64,000 nucleotides of DNA, taken from NCBI RefSeq assembly GCF_003864415.1, contig NZ_BFFP01000004.1:39183-103182 (forward strand). The letters are read 5' to 3'. How positions within the stretch are numbered: position 1 is the first letter of the stretch; the number at the start of each line of letters is the position of its first letter. The stretch is from Ligilactobacillus salitolerans (lineage in GTDB: Bacteria > Bacillota > Bacilli > Lactobacillales > Lactobacillaceae). The translations under genes were made by a program, and so were the position numbers. Shown here in pieces: positions 36,419-45,741 of this stretch. Under the pieces are notes generated by a model. It was not told where the DNA came from. It did no database searches and saw only the letters and a program-made list of their open reading frames with translations.

Positions 36419-38041
36419 TTGGAAGAAAGTGAACACAGATTCATAAGCTGGCCCGTCCTAGCAATGATGGCTTTTGTAACCGTCATCGGTTTTGAAGATA
36501 TCATGTATAACTTCAAAAACCAAGGTATGGGCGTTATTACCTCTTGGATCATTATGATGTTTCTGTATGTGATCCCATACGCATTAATGGTTGGACAATT
36601 GGGATCAATTTTTAATCACGAAGGCGGCGGCTTAAGTTCGTGGATTCGCGGAACAAACGGAGAATTCTTAGGCTACTTTACAGCTTGGACTTACTGGGCA
36701 GCTTCTATCCCCTATGTAGTTGACTCAGCTCAATCAGTGATCGTCGGCTTTGGCTGGGCCTTTACCGGCAGCAACGAATTTCAAGCTAAAATGCCGAACT
36801 CGCTCTTTACTCTGGTAACTTTTATTATTTTTATTATTTTCATTATTGTTCAAAGGCATCTTGCAAATTCGATGGAAGTTTTATCTACAATTGGCGGTTT
36901 TGCAATGTTCGCAATGACGGTCCTCTTTGTTATTCTGTCGATCGTCGGCCTCAGCCAAAGCGGCTGGCATATGGCAACCCAGCCGATGAATATTCATACG
37001 ATTATTCCTAAATTTGATTTAAAATACCTAACAACCATTGGACTCTTGATTTATGCTGTCAATGGGGCAGAACTAGTGGCACCATTCGTGACCAGGATGA
37101 AAAAACCAAAGGTAGAATTTCCTAAGGCCATGATCACTTTAGCTCTAATGACCACTTTCTTGACCATTTTTGGCTCATTTTCACTGGGGATCTTCTTTGA
37201 CGCCAACCATTTGCCCAATGACTTGAAAATGAACGGCGACTACTATGCTTTCCAAGCCTTGGGTCAACAGTACGGTGTCGGCAACTTATTCATGTACATT
37301 TACGCCTGGACTTCAGTGATCTACATGTGTGCCTTACTAGCAGTTTTATTAGACGCAATGACTAGAATGCTGATCGCGGATACCGGCGATAAGTATATGC
37401 CTAAGTTTTTGCAAAAGAAAAATGCCAGCGGCTTGCCGATCAACGGTTATATCCTAACCTGCGCACTTTCAGGTTTCATTATGCTGCTGGGAGTCTTTTT
37501 GCCTGAAATGAACGACATTTTCAACTGGCTGCTCAACTTAAACGGGATCATTTCGCCCGGAGTGACCTGCTGGATCTTCTTTGCCTTTATGCGCGTCCGT
37601 AAAAATTCTGCTAAATATCCTTCTGAATATGTCTTTATTAAAAACGACAAAATTGCTTATGATTTTGGTTTATTCTTACTAGTAGTGACCGCTGCTGCGA
37701 CCATCTTTGGCATCGCTCCTCAAGATGTTTCAACATATAGCGGGACCTGGTGGTACGAGCTGGTGATCAATATCGTTGCAATTTTCGTTTTGATCGGACT
37801 CGGGGCACTCTTGCCTTTGATCAGAAAACGTGAGGAAGAATATGGCATTGCCTTTGACAAAGCACAATGGAGCGCAATGATCGCAACAACTTTGATCGCG
37901 ATCATTGCCATGGTCTGGCTAGGCGGATCTCACTTTTCAGCGCGGATCACTCTCATCGTAGTGATCGCTGCTGTCGCCCTCTTGCTTCTCTGGTTGATTG
38001 GACGCAGAAAGCCTGTACAAACGAACTTGAAGAATAGTTAA
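36419..38041 (+). CDS. APC superfamily amino acid permease
   Basis: A 540-residue polytopic protein with 12-14 membrane helices. The helix 1 region VTVIGFEDIMYNFKNQG contains the unwound segment of APC transporters; EGGGLSSWIRG follows helix 2. Overall it resembles the glutamate/GABA-antiporter-like and YjeM-type permeases of lactobacilli, but the substrate cannot be fixed. TTG start about 10 bases after AAAGGA. No decarboxylase gene adjoins it, so coupling to an acid-resistance antiport pathway is not supported here. Confidence 0.88.
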   Translation: MEESEHRFISWPVLAMMAFVTVIGFEDIMYNFKNQGMGVITSWIIMMFLYVIPYALMVGQLGSIFNHEGGGLSSWIRGTNGEFLGYFTAWTYWAASIPYVVDSAQSVIVGFGWAFTGSNEFQAKMPNSLFTLVTFIIFIIFIIVQRHLANSMEVLSTIGGFAMFAMTVLFVILSIVGLSQSGWHMATQPMNIHTIIPKFDLKYLTTIGLLIYAVNGAELVAPFVTRMKKPKVEFPKAMITLALMTTFLTIFGSFSLGIFFDANHLPNDLKMNGDYYAFQALGQQYGVGNLFMYIYAWTSVIYMCALLAVLLDAMTRMLIADTGDKYMPKFLQKKNASGLPINGYILTCALSGFIMLLGVFLPEMNDIFNWLLNLNGIISPGVTCWIFFAFMRVRKNSAKYPSEYVFIKNDKIAYDFGLFLLVVTAAATIFGIAPQDVSTYSGTWWYELVINIVAIFVLIGLGALLPLIRKREEEYGIAFDKAQWSAMIATTLIAIIAMVWLGGSHFSARITLIVVIAAVALLLLWLIGRRKPVQTNLKNS

Positions 38042-38055
38042 CTTAGTAAACTAAA

Positions 38056-38099
38056 AGCATGTTCACCCTGAACCTTGAATCGGGGTGAACATGCTTTTT
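38056..38099. terminator. Bidirectional terminator between the permease and GNAT genes
   Basis: 14-bp stem AAGCATGTTCACCC/GGGTGAACATGCTT with six T on the plus side and a TTTTAG tail on the minus side. Confidence 0.92.
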
Positions 38100-38578
38100 T
38101 AGTTTTCATTCATTTCTATCTTGCCCGAGATTTCATTCAAGCCGTCGGGCACAAGCGGATAGACGTAAAGGTCTGTTTGAGTTTGTTCAGTATCAAAGAA
38201 AATTTTCCCAGGACTGCTCTTTTTAAAACCAAACTCGCTGGGATCGATCTGACCAGTCTGCTCCCACAAAACAAAGCGATATCCGGTCCGCAAAGCACGA
38301 TCCAGCAGTTCATCCAGCAACGGCTTTAACCGCCCGTCTTTTTCTACGATCGGGCCGACCATTAAGCCAACGCTTTGACCCACAAGGATCTGCTGCAAGC
38401 TTCCAGTACCGACGACTTCTCCATTCTCAATAGCAACCACTTCTAAAACCGATTGATAGTTGACTTGTTGGCGCAATACCACAGCCTGTCGCCCTAAATG
38501 CTGCCGTTTACCGCCTAATTTTTCCAGCAAGATGTCGGCTGCGGCATGCTCCGCCGACTGGATACCCCTAATTTTCAC
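38099..38578 (-). CDS. GNAT-family N-acetyltransferase
   Basis: A 159-residue GNAT-like protein: beta strands VVAIENGEVVGTGSLQQI and a core LMVGPIVEKDGRLKPLLDELLDRAL, where the acetyl-CoA pyrophosphate loop would be. The C-terminal segment is variable. The longest frame starts at ATG 38653, but that codon touches a 16-bp hairpin and has no SD. GTG at 38578 (MKIRGIQSAEHAA) sits 8 bases after GGAAGGCAGG and begins like other GNATs. The substrate is unknown. Confidence 0.7.
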   Translation of the reverse strand: MKIRGIQSAEHAAADILLEKLGGKRQHLGRQAVVLRQQVNYQSVLEVVAIENGEVVGTGSLQQILVGQSVGLMVGPIVEKDGRLKPLLDELLDRALRTGYRFVLWEQTGQIDPSEFGFKKSSPGKIFFDTEQTQTDLYVYPLVPDGLNEISGKIEMNEN

Positions 38579-38654
38579 TAATACGACCTGCCTTCCACCG
38601 CATAATTTTTTCCATTTGTTGACCTGCTTGCTAATTTGCCGGTTTAGACGCATA

Positions 38655-38694
38655 AGAAGCTGTAATCATTACCGTTTCAATGATTACAGCTTCT
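38655..38694 (-). terminator. Long perfect hairpin after sufB
   Basis: A 16-bp perfect stem AGAAGCTGTAATCATT/AATGATTACAGCTTCT with an 8-base loop, 9 bases past the sufB stop. The minus-strand side lacks a U-tract (TTATGCG follows), so it is a weak intrinsic terminator or a 3'-end stabiliser of the suf mRNA. Confidence 0.6.
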
Positions 38695-38703
38695 AGTGCT
38701 TTT

Positions 38704-40107
38704 TTATCCCACAGACCCTTCCATCTGATAATTGATCAGACGGTTCAATTCAACTGCATATTCCATTGGCAATTCTTTGGTAAATGGTTCCACAAAGCCC
38801 ATAATGATCATTTCCGTTGCTTTTTCTTCAGATATCCCGCGGCTCATCAGATAATAGAGCTGTTCCTCAGAGATTTTAGAGACTTTAGCTTCATGTTCCA
38901 TCGAAACATTGCCGTTTAAAATCTCATTGTACGGGATCGTATCACTAGTGGACTTATCATCCATGATGATCGTGTCGCACTCGACATGAGCAAAAGAACC
39001 ATCTGATTTGCGCCCAAAACGGACCTGCCCCCGATAATCAACACTGCCCCCATCTTTGCACAAAGATTTGGAGACGATCGAAGAGGAAGTATTTTTCGCA
39101 TTATGCAGCATACGTGCACCAGTGTCTGAACGAATATCCTTACCAGCAAAGGCGATCGAAAGCATCGTACCTCGAGCGCCTTCTCCGTTTAAGTATACAC
39201 TCGGATACTTCATAGTGACCTTAGAACCCAGGTTGCCATCGACCCATTCCATAGTGGAATTTTCAAAGGCTTGTGCACGCTTGGTTTCCAAACTATAAAC
39301 ATTATCAGACCAATTCTGAATCGTCGTATAGCGGCAATAGGCGTCCCGTAAAACGTTCACTTCCACCACGGCAGCGTGCAGACTGTCTTGCGAGTAATTC
39401 GGGGCAGTACAGCCTTCAACGTAGTTCACGCTTGCACCTTCGTCAACGATGATCAAGGTCCGCTCAAATTGCCCTGAATTACCGGCATTGATCCGGAAAT
39501 AACTTTGGATAGGCGTCGTGACCTTGACACCTTTAGGGACATAAATAAACGTTCCGCCAGACCACACAGCAGAATTTAAAGCCGCTAATTTGTTGTCCGC
39601 CGGCGGCACTAGTTTGCCGAAATATTTTTTGACCAGGTCAGGATATTCCTGCACTGCAGAGTCAGTGTCCATAAATACGATGCCTGTATCCTCAAATTGC
39701 TTGCGCATATTGTGATAAACGACCTCTGATTCGTACTGGGCAGAGGACCCGGCTAAATACTTTCTTTCGGCTTGCGGCACACCTAAACGATCAAATGTCC
39801 GTTTGATGTCCTCGGGCACATCATCCCAATCCCGCGCTACCTTATCGGAATCGCGGCGGAAATAATTGATCTTATCCAAATCGATCCCAGACAGATCCGG
39901 CCCAAATTTAGGCATCGACAGACGTTGGTATATTTTATAAGACTTTAAGCGAAATTCGAGCATCCAATCCGGTTCGTTTTTTGCAGCCGAGATCCGACGC
40001 ACGGTCTCTTCTGTTAACCCTTCGCCTGTGGTATACAAGGGCTCAATATCATCTTTAAAGCCATACTTATATTCCCCGCCAACTTCAGGGACTGTCCCAT
40101 TACTCAT
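38704..40107 (-). CDS. sufB: Fe-S cluster assembly protein SufB
   Basis: A 467-residue scaffold subunit of the SufBCD complex with the typical [19 protein letters not shown] start and the beta-helix core. [14 protein letters not shown] sequence ([11 protein letters not shown]) holds the conserved cysteine and HVECDTII is near the C-terminus. The longest frame reaches 40191, but ATG 40107 (MSNGTVPEV) follows GAGGAG. It overlaps the end of sufU by 8 bases. It is the last gene of sufC-sufD-sufS-sufU-sufB. Confidence 0.96.
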   Translation of the reverse strand: MSNGTVPEVGGEYKYGFKDDIEPLYTTGEGLTEETVRRISAAKNEPDWMLEFRLKSYKIYQRLSMPKFGPDLSGIDLDKINYFRRDSDKVARDWDDVPEDIKRTFDRLGVPQAERKYLAGSSAQYESEVVYHNMRKQFEDTGIVFMDTDSAVQEYPDLVKKYFGKLVPPADNKLAALNSAVWSGGTFIYVPKGVKVTTPIQSYFRINAGNSGQFERTLIIVDEGASVNYVEGCTAPNYSQDSLHAAVVEVNVLRDAYCRYTTIQNWSDNVYSLETKRAQAFENSTMEWVDGNLGSKVTMKYPSVYLNGEGARGTMLSIAFAGKDIRSDTGARMLHNAKNTSSSIVSKSLCKDGGSVDYRGQVRFGRKSDGSFAHVECDTIIMDDKSTSDTIPYNEILNGNVSMEHEAKVSKISEEQLYYLMSRGISEEKATEMIIMGFVEPFTKELPMEYAVELNRLINYQMEGSVG

Positions 40108-40546
40108 TTTTCTCACTCTCCTCGATTGCCTGATAAGCAGCTTTCCAAGCCAATGTAGCACATTTGATCCGGGCCGGGAACTGAGAAACACTTTGCAAAA
40201 TTGAAGCGTCCCCTAAGAGCTGTGCCCGGTCAGGCACATCCTTACCGGTAACCATATCAGAAAATGCCAAAACCATTTTTTCAACTTCTGCAGTTGTCTT
40301 GCCCTTGATCTGATCGGTCATCATCGAAGCTGAAGACTGGGAAATCGTACAGCCTGACCCAGTATATGCGGCGTCCTGAATTTTACCGCCCGCAATTTTC
40401 AGCTGAATTGTCAAAACATCACCACAAGTCGGATTGCGTAATTCCAGCTCTTCATCGGCATCAGCAAGTTGCCGGTTATTATGCGGGTGCTTGGCATGGT
40501 CCATGATGACCTGCCGGTATAAATTATTTAAACTAGAAAGAGCCAT
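40100..40546 (-). CDS. sufU: SufU zinc-dependent sulfurtransferase
   Basis: A 148-residue SufU protein. Cys41 (NPTCGD, with the Asp two residues on), Cys66 ([10 protein letters not shown]) and Cys129 (IKCATLAW) form the zinc/sulfur-accepting site. In Firmicutes SufU takes persulfide from SufS by ligand swapping and passes it to SufBCD. The extra insert between the last two cysteines distinguishes it from IscU. It overlaps sufS by 14 bases, so translation is coupled. Confidence 0.95.
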   Translation of the reverse strand: MALSSLNNLYRQVIMDHAKHPHNNRQLADADEELELRNPTCGDVLTIQLKIAGGKIQDAAYTGSGCTISQSSASMMTDQIKGKTTAEVEKMVLAFSDMVTGKDVPDRAQLLGDASILQSVSQFPARIKCATLAWKAAYQAIEESEKNE

Positions 40547-41771
40547 TTAAAAAGAACTCCTTTGCATCTAAAATAGCGTTGACTAGGGCATCTGTGTCTT
40601 CCTTGGTATTGTACAAGTAAAAGCTCGCCCGAGCAGTCGCGCTGACTCCGAGATATTCCATCAATGGCTGGGCACAATGATGCCCCGCGCGAACGGCTAC
40701 ACCATCCATATCCAGTGCACTGGCAAGATCGTGGGGATGGACCCCGGCTAAATTAAATGACAGTACGCCGGTCCTCAGTTTAGGATCCTGCGGCCCATAA
40801 ATCGTGATGCCGGGGATAGCTTGTAATTTGGGGAAAAGATCAGCAACCAGATGATGTTCATGTTCGGCGATCTTGTCAGGTCCAACAGAATTCAAATAGT
40901 CGATCGCGGCTCCTAGACCGACTACACCAGCGATATTCTGTGTTCCGCCTTCGAATTTATACGGAGGTTCTTTGAAGTCTGTCTGATAAAGCCCGACATT
41001 GTTGATCATTTCACCGCCAAATTCAAGCGGCGGCATCTGTGCCAGCAATTCTTTTTTACCCCACAAAACTCCGATCCCAGTCGGCCCCATCATCTTATGA
41101 CCAGATAAGGCGTAAAAATCGGCTCCCAGCTCACGAACGTCGACTTTCATATGCGGGACTGCCTGTGCCCCATCAACCACCATGATCGCACCATGGTGGT
41201 GGGCCAACGCCGCAATTTCTTGAATTGGATTAACCACACCCAAGACATTAGAAGCTTGACATAATGAAACGATAGCCGTTTTGTCAGTGATCACTTTTTG
41301 TGCCTCTACCATATCCAACTGCCCATTTTCCGTCAGTCCGATGTACTTCAGTTTGGCACCAGTTTTGGCCGCCAAATTCTGCCAAGGGACAATGTTGCTA
41401 TGGTGCTCCATATAAGAGAGCACGATTTCATCACCAGGCTGAAGGTGAGTGCTGCCATAGCTGGCGGCAACCCAGTTGAGCGCCTCAGTCGTGCCCTTAG
41501 TATAAACAATCTCGTGCGGGTCATCCACGCCTAGCAGACGTGCGGCTTTGCTTCTAACGGCCTCATATTGTTCAGTTGCTCGCTCTGCTAATGTGTGAAC
41601 TCCCCGGTGCACATTGGCATTGTCAGATTCATAATAATGCTTGATTGCAGCGATCACTGCCTGCGGTTTCTGAGTCGTTGCTGCATTATCCAAATAAACT
41701 AACTGTTCATCATTGACTTTTTGCTTTAAAATTGGAAAATCTGCTCGATACTCATTCATCATTTTGTCCAT
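40533..41771 (-). CDS. sufS: Cysteine desulfurase SufS
   Basis: A 412-residue class II desulfurase. The PLP lysine is K226 (ALSGHKMMGPTG) and the catalytic cysteine C366 (RAGHHCAQPL) is on a short loop. Several clustered ATGs exist; the one at 41771 (MDKMMNEYRAD) is 9 bases after AAAGGA. It overlaps the end of sufD by 20 bases. It supplies persulfide sulfur to SufU. Confidence 0.97.
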   Translation of the reverse strand: MDKMMNEYRADFPILKQKVNDEQLVYLDNAATTQKPQAVIAAIKHYYESDNANVHRGVHTLAERATEQYEAVRSKAARLLGVDDPHEIVYTKGTTEALNWVAASYGSTHLQPGDEIVLSYMEHHSNIVPWQNLAAKTGAKLKYIGLTENGQLDMVEAQKVITDKTAIVSLCQASNVLGVVNPIQEIAALAHHHGAIMVVDGAQAVPHMKVDVRELGADFYALSGHKMMGPTGIGVLWGKKELLAQMPPLEFGGEMINNVGLYQTDFKEPPYKFEGGTQNIAGVVGLGAAIDYLNSVGPDKIAEHEHHLVADLFPKLQAIPGITIYGPQDPKLRTGVLSFNLAGVHPHDLASALDMDGVAVRAGHHCAQPLMEYLGVSATARASFYLYNTKEDTDALVNAILDAKEFFLNGSF

Positions 41772-43035
41772 TGACCAGTTTCCTTTCAATCATGTCCGCC
41801 AAGATCTGTTGAACTTCCTTGGAAGGCAATGCAGATAAAACAGGGCCAAGAAAACCGCGAATTACTAGTCGTTCTGCAGTTTTTTTGTCAATTCCTCGAC
41901 TCATTAAGTAATACATTTTTTGCTCATCAACCCGACCAACACTCGCAGCATGACCAGCGATCACATCATTGTCATCGATCAGCAAGATCGGATTTGCATC
42001 ACCGCGCGCCTTCGTGGACAGCATTAGCACCCGGCTTTCCTGCTGGGCTTCAGCTCCGTGAGCGCCGTGAACGATGTGGCCGATCCCATTGAAAATCAGA
42101 CTAGAACGTGCCAGGATGACCCCGTGCTGTAAGATATTTCCTAAGGAATGCTGTCCGTAATTGGTGACTCTAGTATCAATGCCTTGAACCTGTTCACCCG
42201 TCGAGATCGCAACGACTTTGACCTCAGCGTGGGAAGCAGTCCCAACCAGCTCAGAATCAAAATCTCCTACGATATCTCCATCATTCATCATCCCCATCGA
42301 CCAGTCGACTCGCGCATCATTTTCCAAATAACCGCGCCGGTTGAGGTAAGTTGTTGTGTGCTGACCTAAACGATCCACACTGGCAAACTTGATCTTACTA
42401 TTTTGACAGGCGATCACCTCTTCGATGATATTAGCCGTAGTCTCACTAGTGCCGACCGTCCCGGTATTTTCCAGGTATGAGACCTCACTGTTCTCATCTG
42501 CAATTAAAAGGAGATGATGAACGTAATCCTGTTTTTCACGTGCATCTTGATAAAAATAAGTTGTCAAAGGTGCCTGCAAAATAACGTTTTTAGGGATATA
42601 AATCAGCAAGCCGCTGGTCAAATTCGCCACGTGTTCCGCATTTAACCGGTTTTCCGTCGGCTTAGTCGCTTTGGTCATAAAATATTTTTGCACTAGCTCT
42701 GGGTGCTCTTTTAGTGCTGTTGGCCAATCACACACGACTACGCCTTTTTCTGCCCATTCAGCTGGCAGTTTGGCTTGGACCAGTTGCGGTCCAACTTGAA
42801 CGAAATTTCCCTGCCTAGTTTCTAAATTTAAATCAGCGGTCTGGGAATGCTTGACTGACAGCTCTTGCTTCAAGTTGATGGGCCAGGTCCGATACTTGAT
42901 TTTTTGAAAATCAGGCAGCACCAACTCTGGGATCTTTTGCCGTGCGGCGACCCGTAATTGTGTAAACCACTCCGGCTCCTGCATCTGCTGGGCATACTCA
43001 GCAATATCAGCGTATTCTTGTATCTTGCTTGTCAT
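41752..43035 (-). CDS. sufD: Fe-S cluster assembly protein SufD
   Basis: A 427-residue SufB paralogue in the SufBC2D complex. The beta-helix core with IYIPKNVILQAPLTTYFY and the C-terminal GHAASVGRVDEQKMYYLMSRG (conserved His) are diagnostic. A GTG at 43044 abuts AGGGG, so ATG 43035 (MTSKIQEYAD) is chosen. It starts 11 bases after sufC. Confidence 0.95.
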   Translation of the reverse strand: MTSKIQEYADIAEYAQQMQEPEWFTQLRVAARQKIPELVLPDFQKIKYRTWPINLKQELSVKHSQTADLNLETRQGNFVQVGPQLVQAKLPAEWAEKGVVVCDWPTALKEHPELVQKYFMTKATKPTENRLNAEHVANLTSGLLIYIPKNVILQAPLTTYFYQDAREKQDYVHHLLLIADENSEVSYLENTGTVGTSETTANIIEEVIACQNSKIKFASVDRLGQHTTTYLNRRGYLENDARVDWSMGMMNDGDIVGDFDSELVGTASHAEVKVVAISTGEQVQGIDTRVTNYGQHSLGNILQHGVILARSSLIFNGIGHIVHGAHGAEAQQESRVLMLSTKARGDANPILLIDDNDVIAGHAASVGRVDEQKMYYLMSRGIDKKTAERLVIRGFLGPVLSALPSKEVQQILADMIERKLVNGQNDE

Positions 43036-43046
43036 TGGATGCACCC

Positions 43047-43829
43047 CTATTCTTCATCAACGAGTTTTACATCTAAGCCTAGCTCATCGCGAAGTCCAGC
43101 ATAGCCTTCATCTTCCAACTTAACAGCCAATTCGGCGCCACCAGATTTAACGATCTTGCCGCCCATCATGACATGGACAACGTCAGGTTGAATATAATTT
43201 AGCAGCCGCTGATAGTGAGTAATAATCAAGGAACCAAATTGCGGTCCGCGCATCTCGTTTACTCCGCGTGAAACCACCTTTAAAGCATCGATGTCCAGCC
43301 CAGAATCGATCTCGTCTAAGATTGCAAATTTAGGAGCGATCATCATTAATTGCAAGATCTCATTGCGTTTCTTTTCACCGCCCGAGAAGCCCTCATTCAA
43401 ATAGCGGTCTGCCATTTCTTGAGTCATATCCAAAGTCTGGAGCGTTTGATCTAATTTTTGCAAAAACTCTGGGATCGGCATTTGATCGTCTTCGGGGCGC
43501 CGTGAATTAATTGCTGCGCGGATAAATTCAGCATTAGTGATCCCTGGGATCTCTGCGGGGTATTGCATCGCCAAAAATAAACCGGCCCGTGCCCGCTGAT
43601 CGACTGGCAGATCAATGATACTTTGGCCATCGATCAAAATATCGCCTTGCAGGATCTCATAATTAGGGTTGCCCATGATCGATTCCGATAAGGTAGACTT
43701 CCCAGTCCCATTTGGCCCCATGATAGCGTGGATCTCTCCGGTCGACATTTTTAAGTTGACCCCTTTTAAAATCTCTCTTGATTCTTCTTTTGCTTTAACG
43801 TGTAAATCTCTTATTTCTAAAGTAGCCAT
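43047..43829 (-). CDS. sufC: Fe-S assembly ATPase SufC
   Basis: A 261-residue ABC-type ATPase. Walker A GPNGTGKST at residues 38-46, Q-loop LAMQYPAEIPG, signature FSGGEKKRNEI and Walker B FAILDEIDSGLD are present. It drives conformational change in the SufBCD scaffold. ATG 43829 lies 8 bases after GAAGGAG; an upstream TTG is rejected. It is the first gene of the suf operon, directly after a Fur-box-like promoter. Confidence 0.97.
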   Translation of the reverse strand: MATLEIRDLHVKAKEESREILKGVNLKMSTGEIHAIMGPNGTGKSTLSESIMGNPNYEILQGDILIDGQSIIDLPVDQRARAGLFLAMQYPAEIPGITNAEFIRAAINSRRPEDDQMPIPEFLQKLDQTLQTLDMTQEMADRYLNEGFSGGEKKRNEILQLMMIAPKFAILDEIDSGLDIDALKVVSRGVNEMRGPQFGSLIITHYQRLLNYIQPDVVHVMMGGKIVKSGGAELAVKLEDEGYAGLRDELGLDVKLVDEE

Positions 43830-43895
43830 TCTCAATCTCCTTCAAAACCAAATTTTGCCGGGAAACAGGCAAGTAATGCTAAAACCTTCACATTC

Positions 43896-43924
43896 ATTTT
43901 AATGCAAATGAGAATCGTTTTCAA
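43896..43924 (-). promoter_or_regulatory. suf operon promoter with Fur-box-like palindrome
   Basis: Minus strand TTGAAA (complement of 43919-43924), 17-base spacer, TAAAAT (complement of 43896-43901). The palindrome TGAGAATCGTTTTCA (43909-43923) matches the 7-1-7 Fur-type box TGATAATNATTATCA at 12 of 14 positions and covers most of the -35 and half the spacer. A bound repressor here would block RNA polymerase. Confidence 0.65.
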
Positions 43925-43941
43925 TTAGTTTTAGAAAGATT

Positions 43942-44298
43942 CTAATCAAGCCAATTCTCAGCGTAAATCTCTTCTTTAAACCCACAGGTTAATTTGTCGC
44001 CTTCGACCATTAACGGTCGTTTGATCAACTTGCCATCACTAGATAAAAGCGCGGCAGCTTCCGCCAAAGTCAGACTAGGCAACTTATTTTTTAAATTCTG
44101 TTCCCGGTAATGCTGACCGCTAGTGTTAAAAAAATATTTTAAAGGTCGCGGCGAGTTTTGCAGCCACTTGAGGATGTCCGCCTTTGCCGGGGGCTGTTCG
44201 ACTAAATCTTGCGACTCATATTCAACACCATTGGCATCCAGCCATTTTTGCGCTTTTTTGCAGGTTGAACACTTCGAATAACAGTAAAATTTTTTCAT
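43942..44298 (-). CDS. ArsC/Spx-fold thioredoxin-like protein (YusI type)
   Basis: A 118-residue protein. The redox motif is Cys10-Ser-Thr-Cys13 (CYSKCSTCKKAQ); the conserved arginine is in KLIKRPLMVEGDK. Length and sequence fit the small arsenate-reductase-like family (YusI/YffB), distinct from the RNA polymerase-binding Spx with its RPI and Gly52 features. ATG 44298 follows GGAGTAGAAGAA. It lies immediately upstream of the suf promoter. True arsenate reduction is unproven. Confidence 0.82.
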   Translation of the reverse strand: MKKFYCYSKCSTCKKAQKWLDANGVEYESQDLVEQPPAKADILKWLQNSPRPLKYFFNTSGQHYREQNLKNKLPSLTLAEAAALLSSDGKLIKRPLMVEGDKLTCGFKEEIYAENWLD

Positions 44299-44447
44299 TT
44301 CTTCTACTCCAATCTGATTTTTGCTCTTAATGTATTCAGTATGGTCGACAAGGAACAAAAAAACAAGTTTTCCTAATTCCATCCCTAGGTTTTTATGTTA
44401 ATTTTCACTTTTGTGCAAACTCTAGTCTAATTTCGGCAGCAAGCACA

Positions 44448-44494
44448 CAAAAAGCAGCCTGCCTTAAGCCGCAAGGGCTTGCTAACAGACTGCC
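44448..44494 (-). terminator. Terminator after rodA
   Basis: Minus strand: outer stem GCAGTCTG/CAGGCTGC (one wobble), inner stem AAGCC/GGCTT, then TTTTT. It lies just past the rodA stop. Confidence 0.85.
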
Positions 44495-44500
44495 AAAACA

Positions 44501-45697
44501 TTAATTAAATTCTTCATTGTTGCTAAACATATAACTCTTATAGTGATATCTCATCGACATGATCAAACCGACCCCGAGCATATTACCGATCAGAGCCGAA
44601 CCCCCTTGACTAACAAAAGGCAGTGGGATCCCGGTCAACGGTAAGAGTCCAATACTCATCCCAATATTTTCAAAAACATGGAAGATGATCATCATGATCA
44701 CACCTGTCGAAATATAGGCATAAAACTCATTCTTGGTATCAAAAGTCACCTGAATCATCTGGAAAATCAAAAGCAGATAGATAAAAATCAGCACGCAGGA
44801 ACCAACAAATCCAAAGTTCTCACCAATCACTGAAAAAATCATATCAGATTCCCGCACAGGAACATAAACCTTGGAAACATTGAAGCCCTTTCCCAGCAGC
44901 TGCCCGGAGCCGATCGCTTTCATACTCTGCCAGAGCTGGTAGGCACTGGATGAAGTATTGGCTGAAGGATCCAGCCAGGAATCGATCCGTTTGAACTGAT
45001 AATCTTTAAACCCGATCGACAGCAAAGCAGACCGGTCATAGACAACCAGAAAAATCAGTAAACCGCCAAACAAGGCAACAAGCGCAAAAGTCGGGATAAT
45101 TATTTTCCAAGATATTCCGGATAAAAGGACAACTCCTCCAAAAATAGCAAAGAAAACCAACATTGTCCCAAAATCGTTTTGCAGCTCAAGCAACACGGCC
45201 ACGGGCAAGGTCCAAGCAACCATCTTTCCGATCAGCTGCCAATCGCCTTGAATCGTGTGGTTCGGATATTCTGTATTATGTTGTGTCACGACCCGACCTA
45301 GCATTAAGATATAAGCCGGTTTCATGACTTCTGACGGTTGGAAAGTCAGCGGCCCGATCGCAAACCAGCTCTTGGCCCCCGTCATCAGGGCATATGACCT
45401 GCTATAAAGGAATAAGACCATGATCAGCAAGAAAATTGCCAACCCATATGCGATCGGTGCAACCTTCCATAACTGTTCGGCATCAAACTGCATGACAAAA
45501 ATCACCAGTCCGATCCCAAGCGCATAAAAGATCGCCTGTGAGATCATCGCCCGGGCGATACTTGTTGTACTGGTATCATGATTAGCTGCAACATAAATCG
45601 AAACTATCCCGATCACAGCCAATAACAAAACCGAGAGGATCACGCCCCAATCGATCCGCGAGTCTTCTGCATCATTTCTTCTTAGCTTTGTATTCAT
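44501..45697 (-). CDS. rodA: SEDS peptidoglycan glycosyltransferase RodA
   Basis: A 398-residue SEDS-family polymerase with ten membrane segments. Motifs include GAKSWFAIGPLTFQPSEVMK (catalytic-cavity region) and the C-terminal GIPLPFVSQGGSALIGNMLGVGL. Located beside mbl, yidD and murA rather than in the dcw cluster, it is assigned to sidewall elongation (RodA) rather than septation (FtsW). SEDS paralogues are hard to tell apart by sequence alone. It ends in a strong terminator. Confidence 0.9.
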   Translation of the reverse strand: MNTKLRRNDAEDSRIDWGVILSVLLLAVIGIVSIYVAANHDTSTTSIARAMISQAIFYALGIGLVIFVMQFDAEQLWKVAPIAYGLAIFLLIMVLFLYSRSYALMTGAKSWFAIGPLTFQPSEVMKPAYILMLGRVVTQHNTEYPNHTIQGDWQLIGKMVAWTLPVAVLLELQNDFGTMLVFFAIFGGVVLLSGISWKIIIPTFALVALFGGLLIFLVVYDRSALLSIGFKDYQFKRIDSWLDPSANTSSSAYQLWQSMKAIGSGQLLGKGFNVSKVYVPVRESDMIFSVIGENFGFVGSCVLIFIYLLLIFQMIQVTFDTKNEFYAYISTGVIMMIIFHVFENIGMSIGLLPLTGIPLPFVSQGGSALIGNMLGVGLIMSMRYHYKSYMFSNNEEFN

Positions 45698-45741
45698 AAT
45701 GAACGAAAACCGCCCCTTTATTTAAATCTTTGCACATAAAC

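Noticed and set aside
36419..38041. Assignment of the permease as the acid-resistance antiporter GadC
   Set aside because: The fold is right but there is no glutamate decarboxylase neighbour and no decisive C-terminal plug motif, so the substrate is left open.
38579..38653. Longer N-terminus of the GNAT protein from ATG 38653
   Set aside because: The ATG is 1 base from a 16-bp hairpin and has no SD; GTG 38578 is correctly spaced and family-like.
43942..44298. Calling the CxxC protein the RNA polymerase regulator Spx
   Set aside because: It is shorter than Spx (about 130 residues) and closer to YusI-type ArsC proteins; only the fold and CxxC motif are shared.
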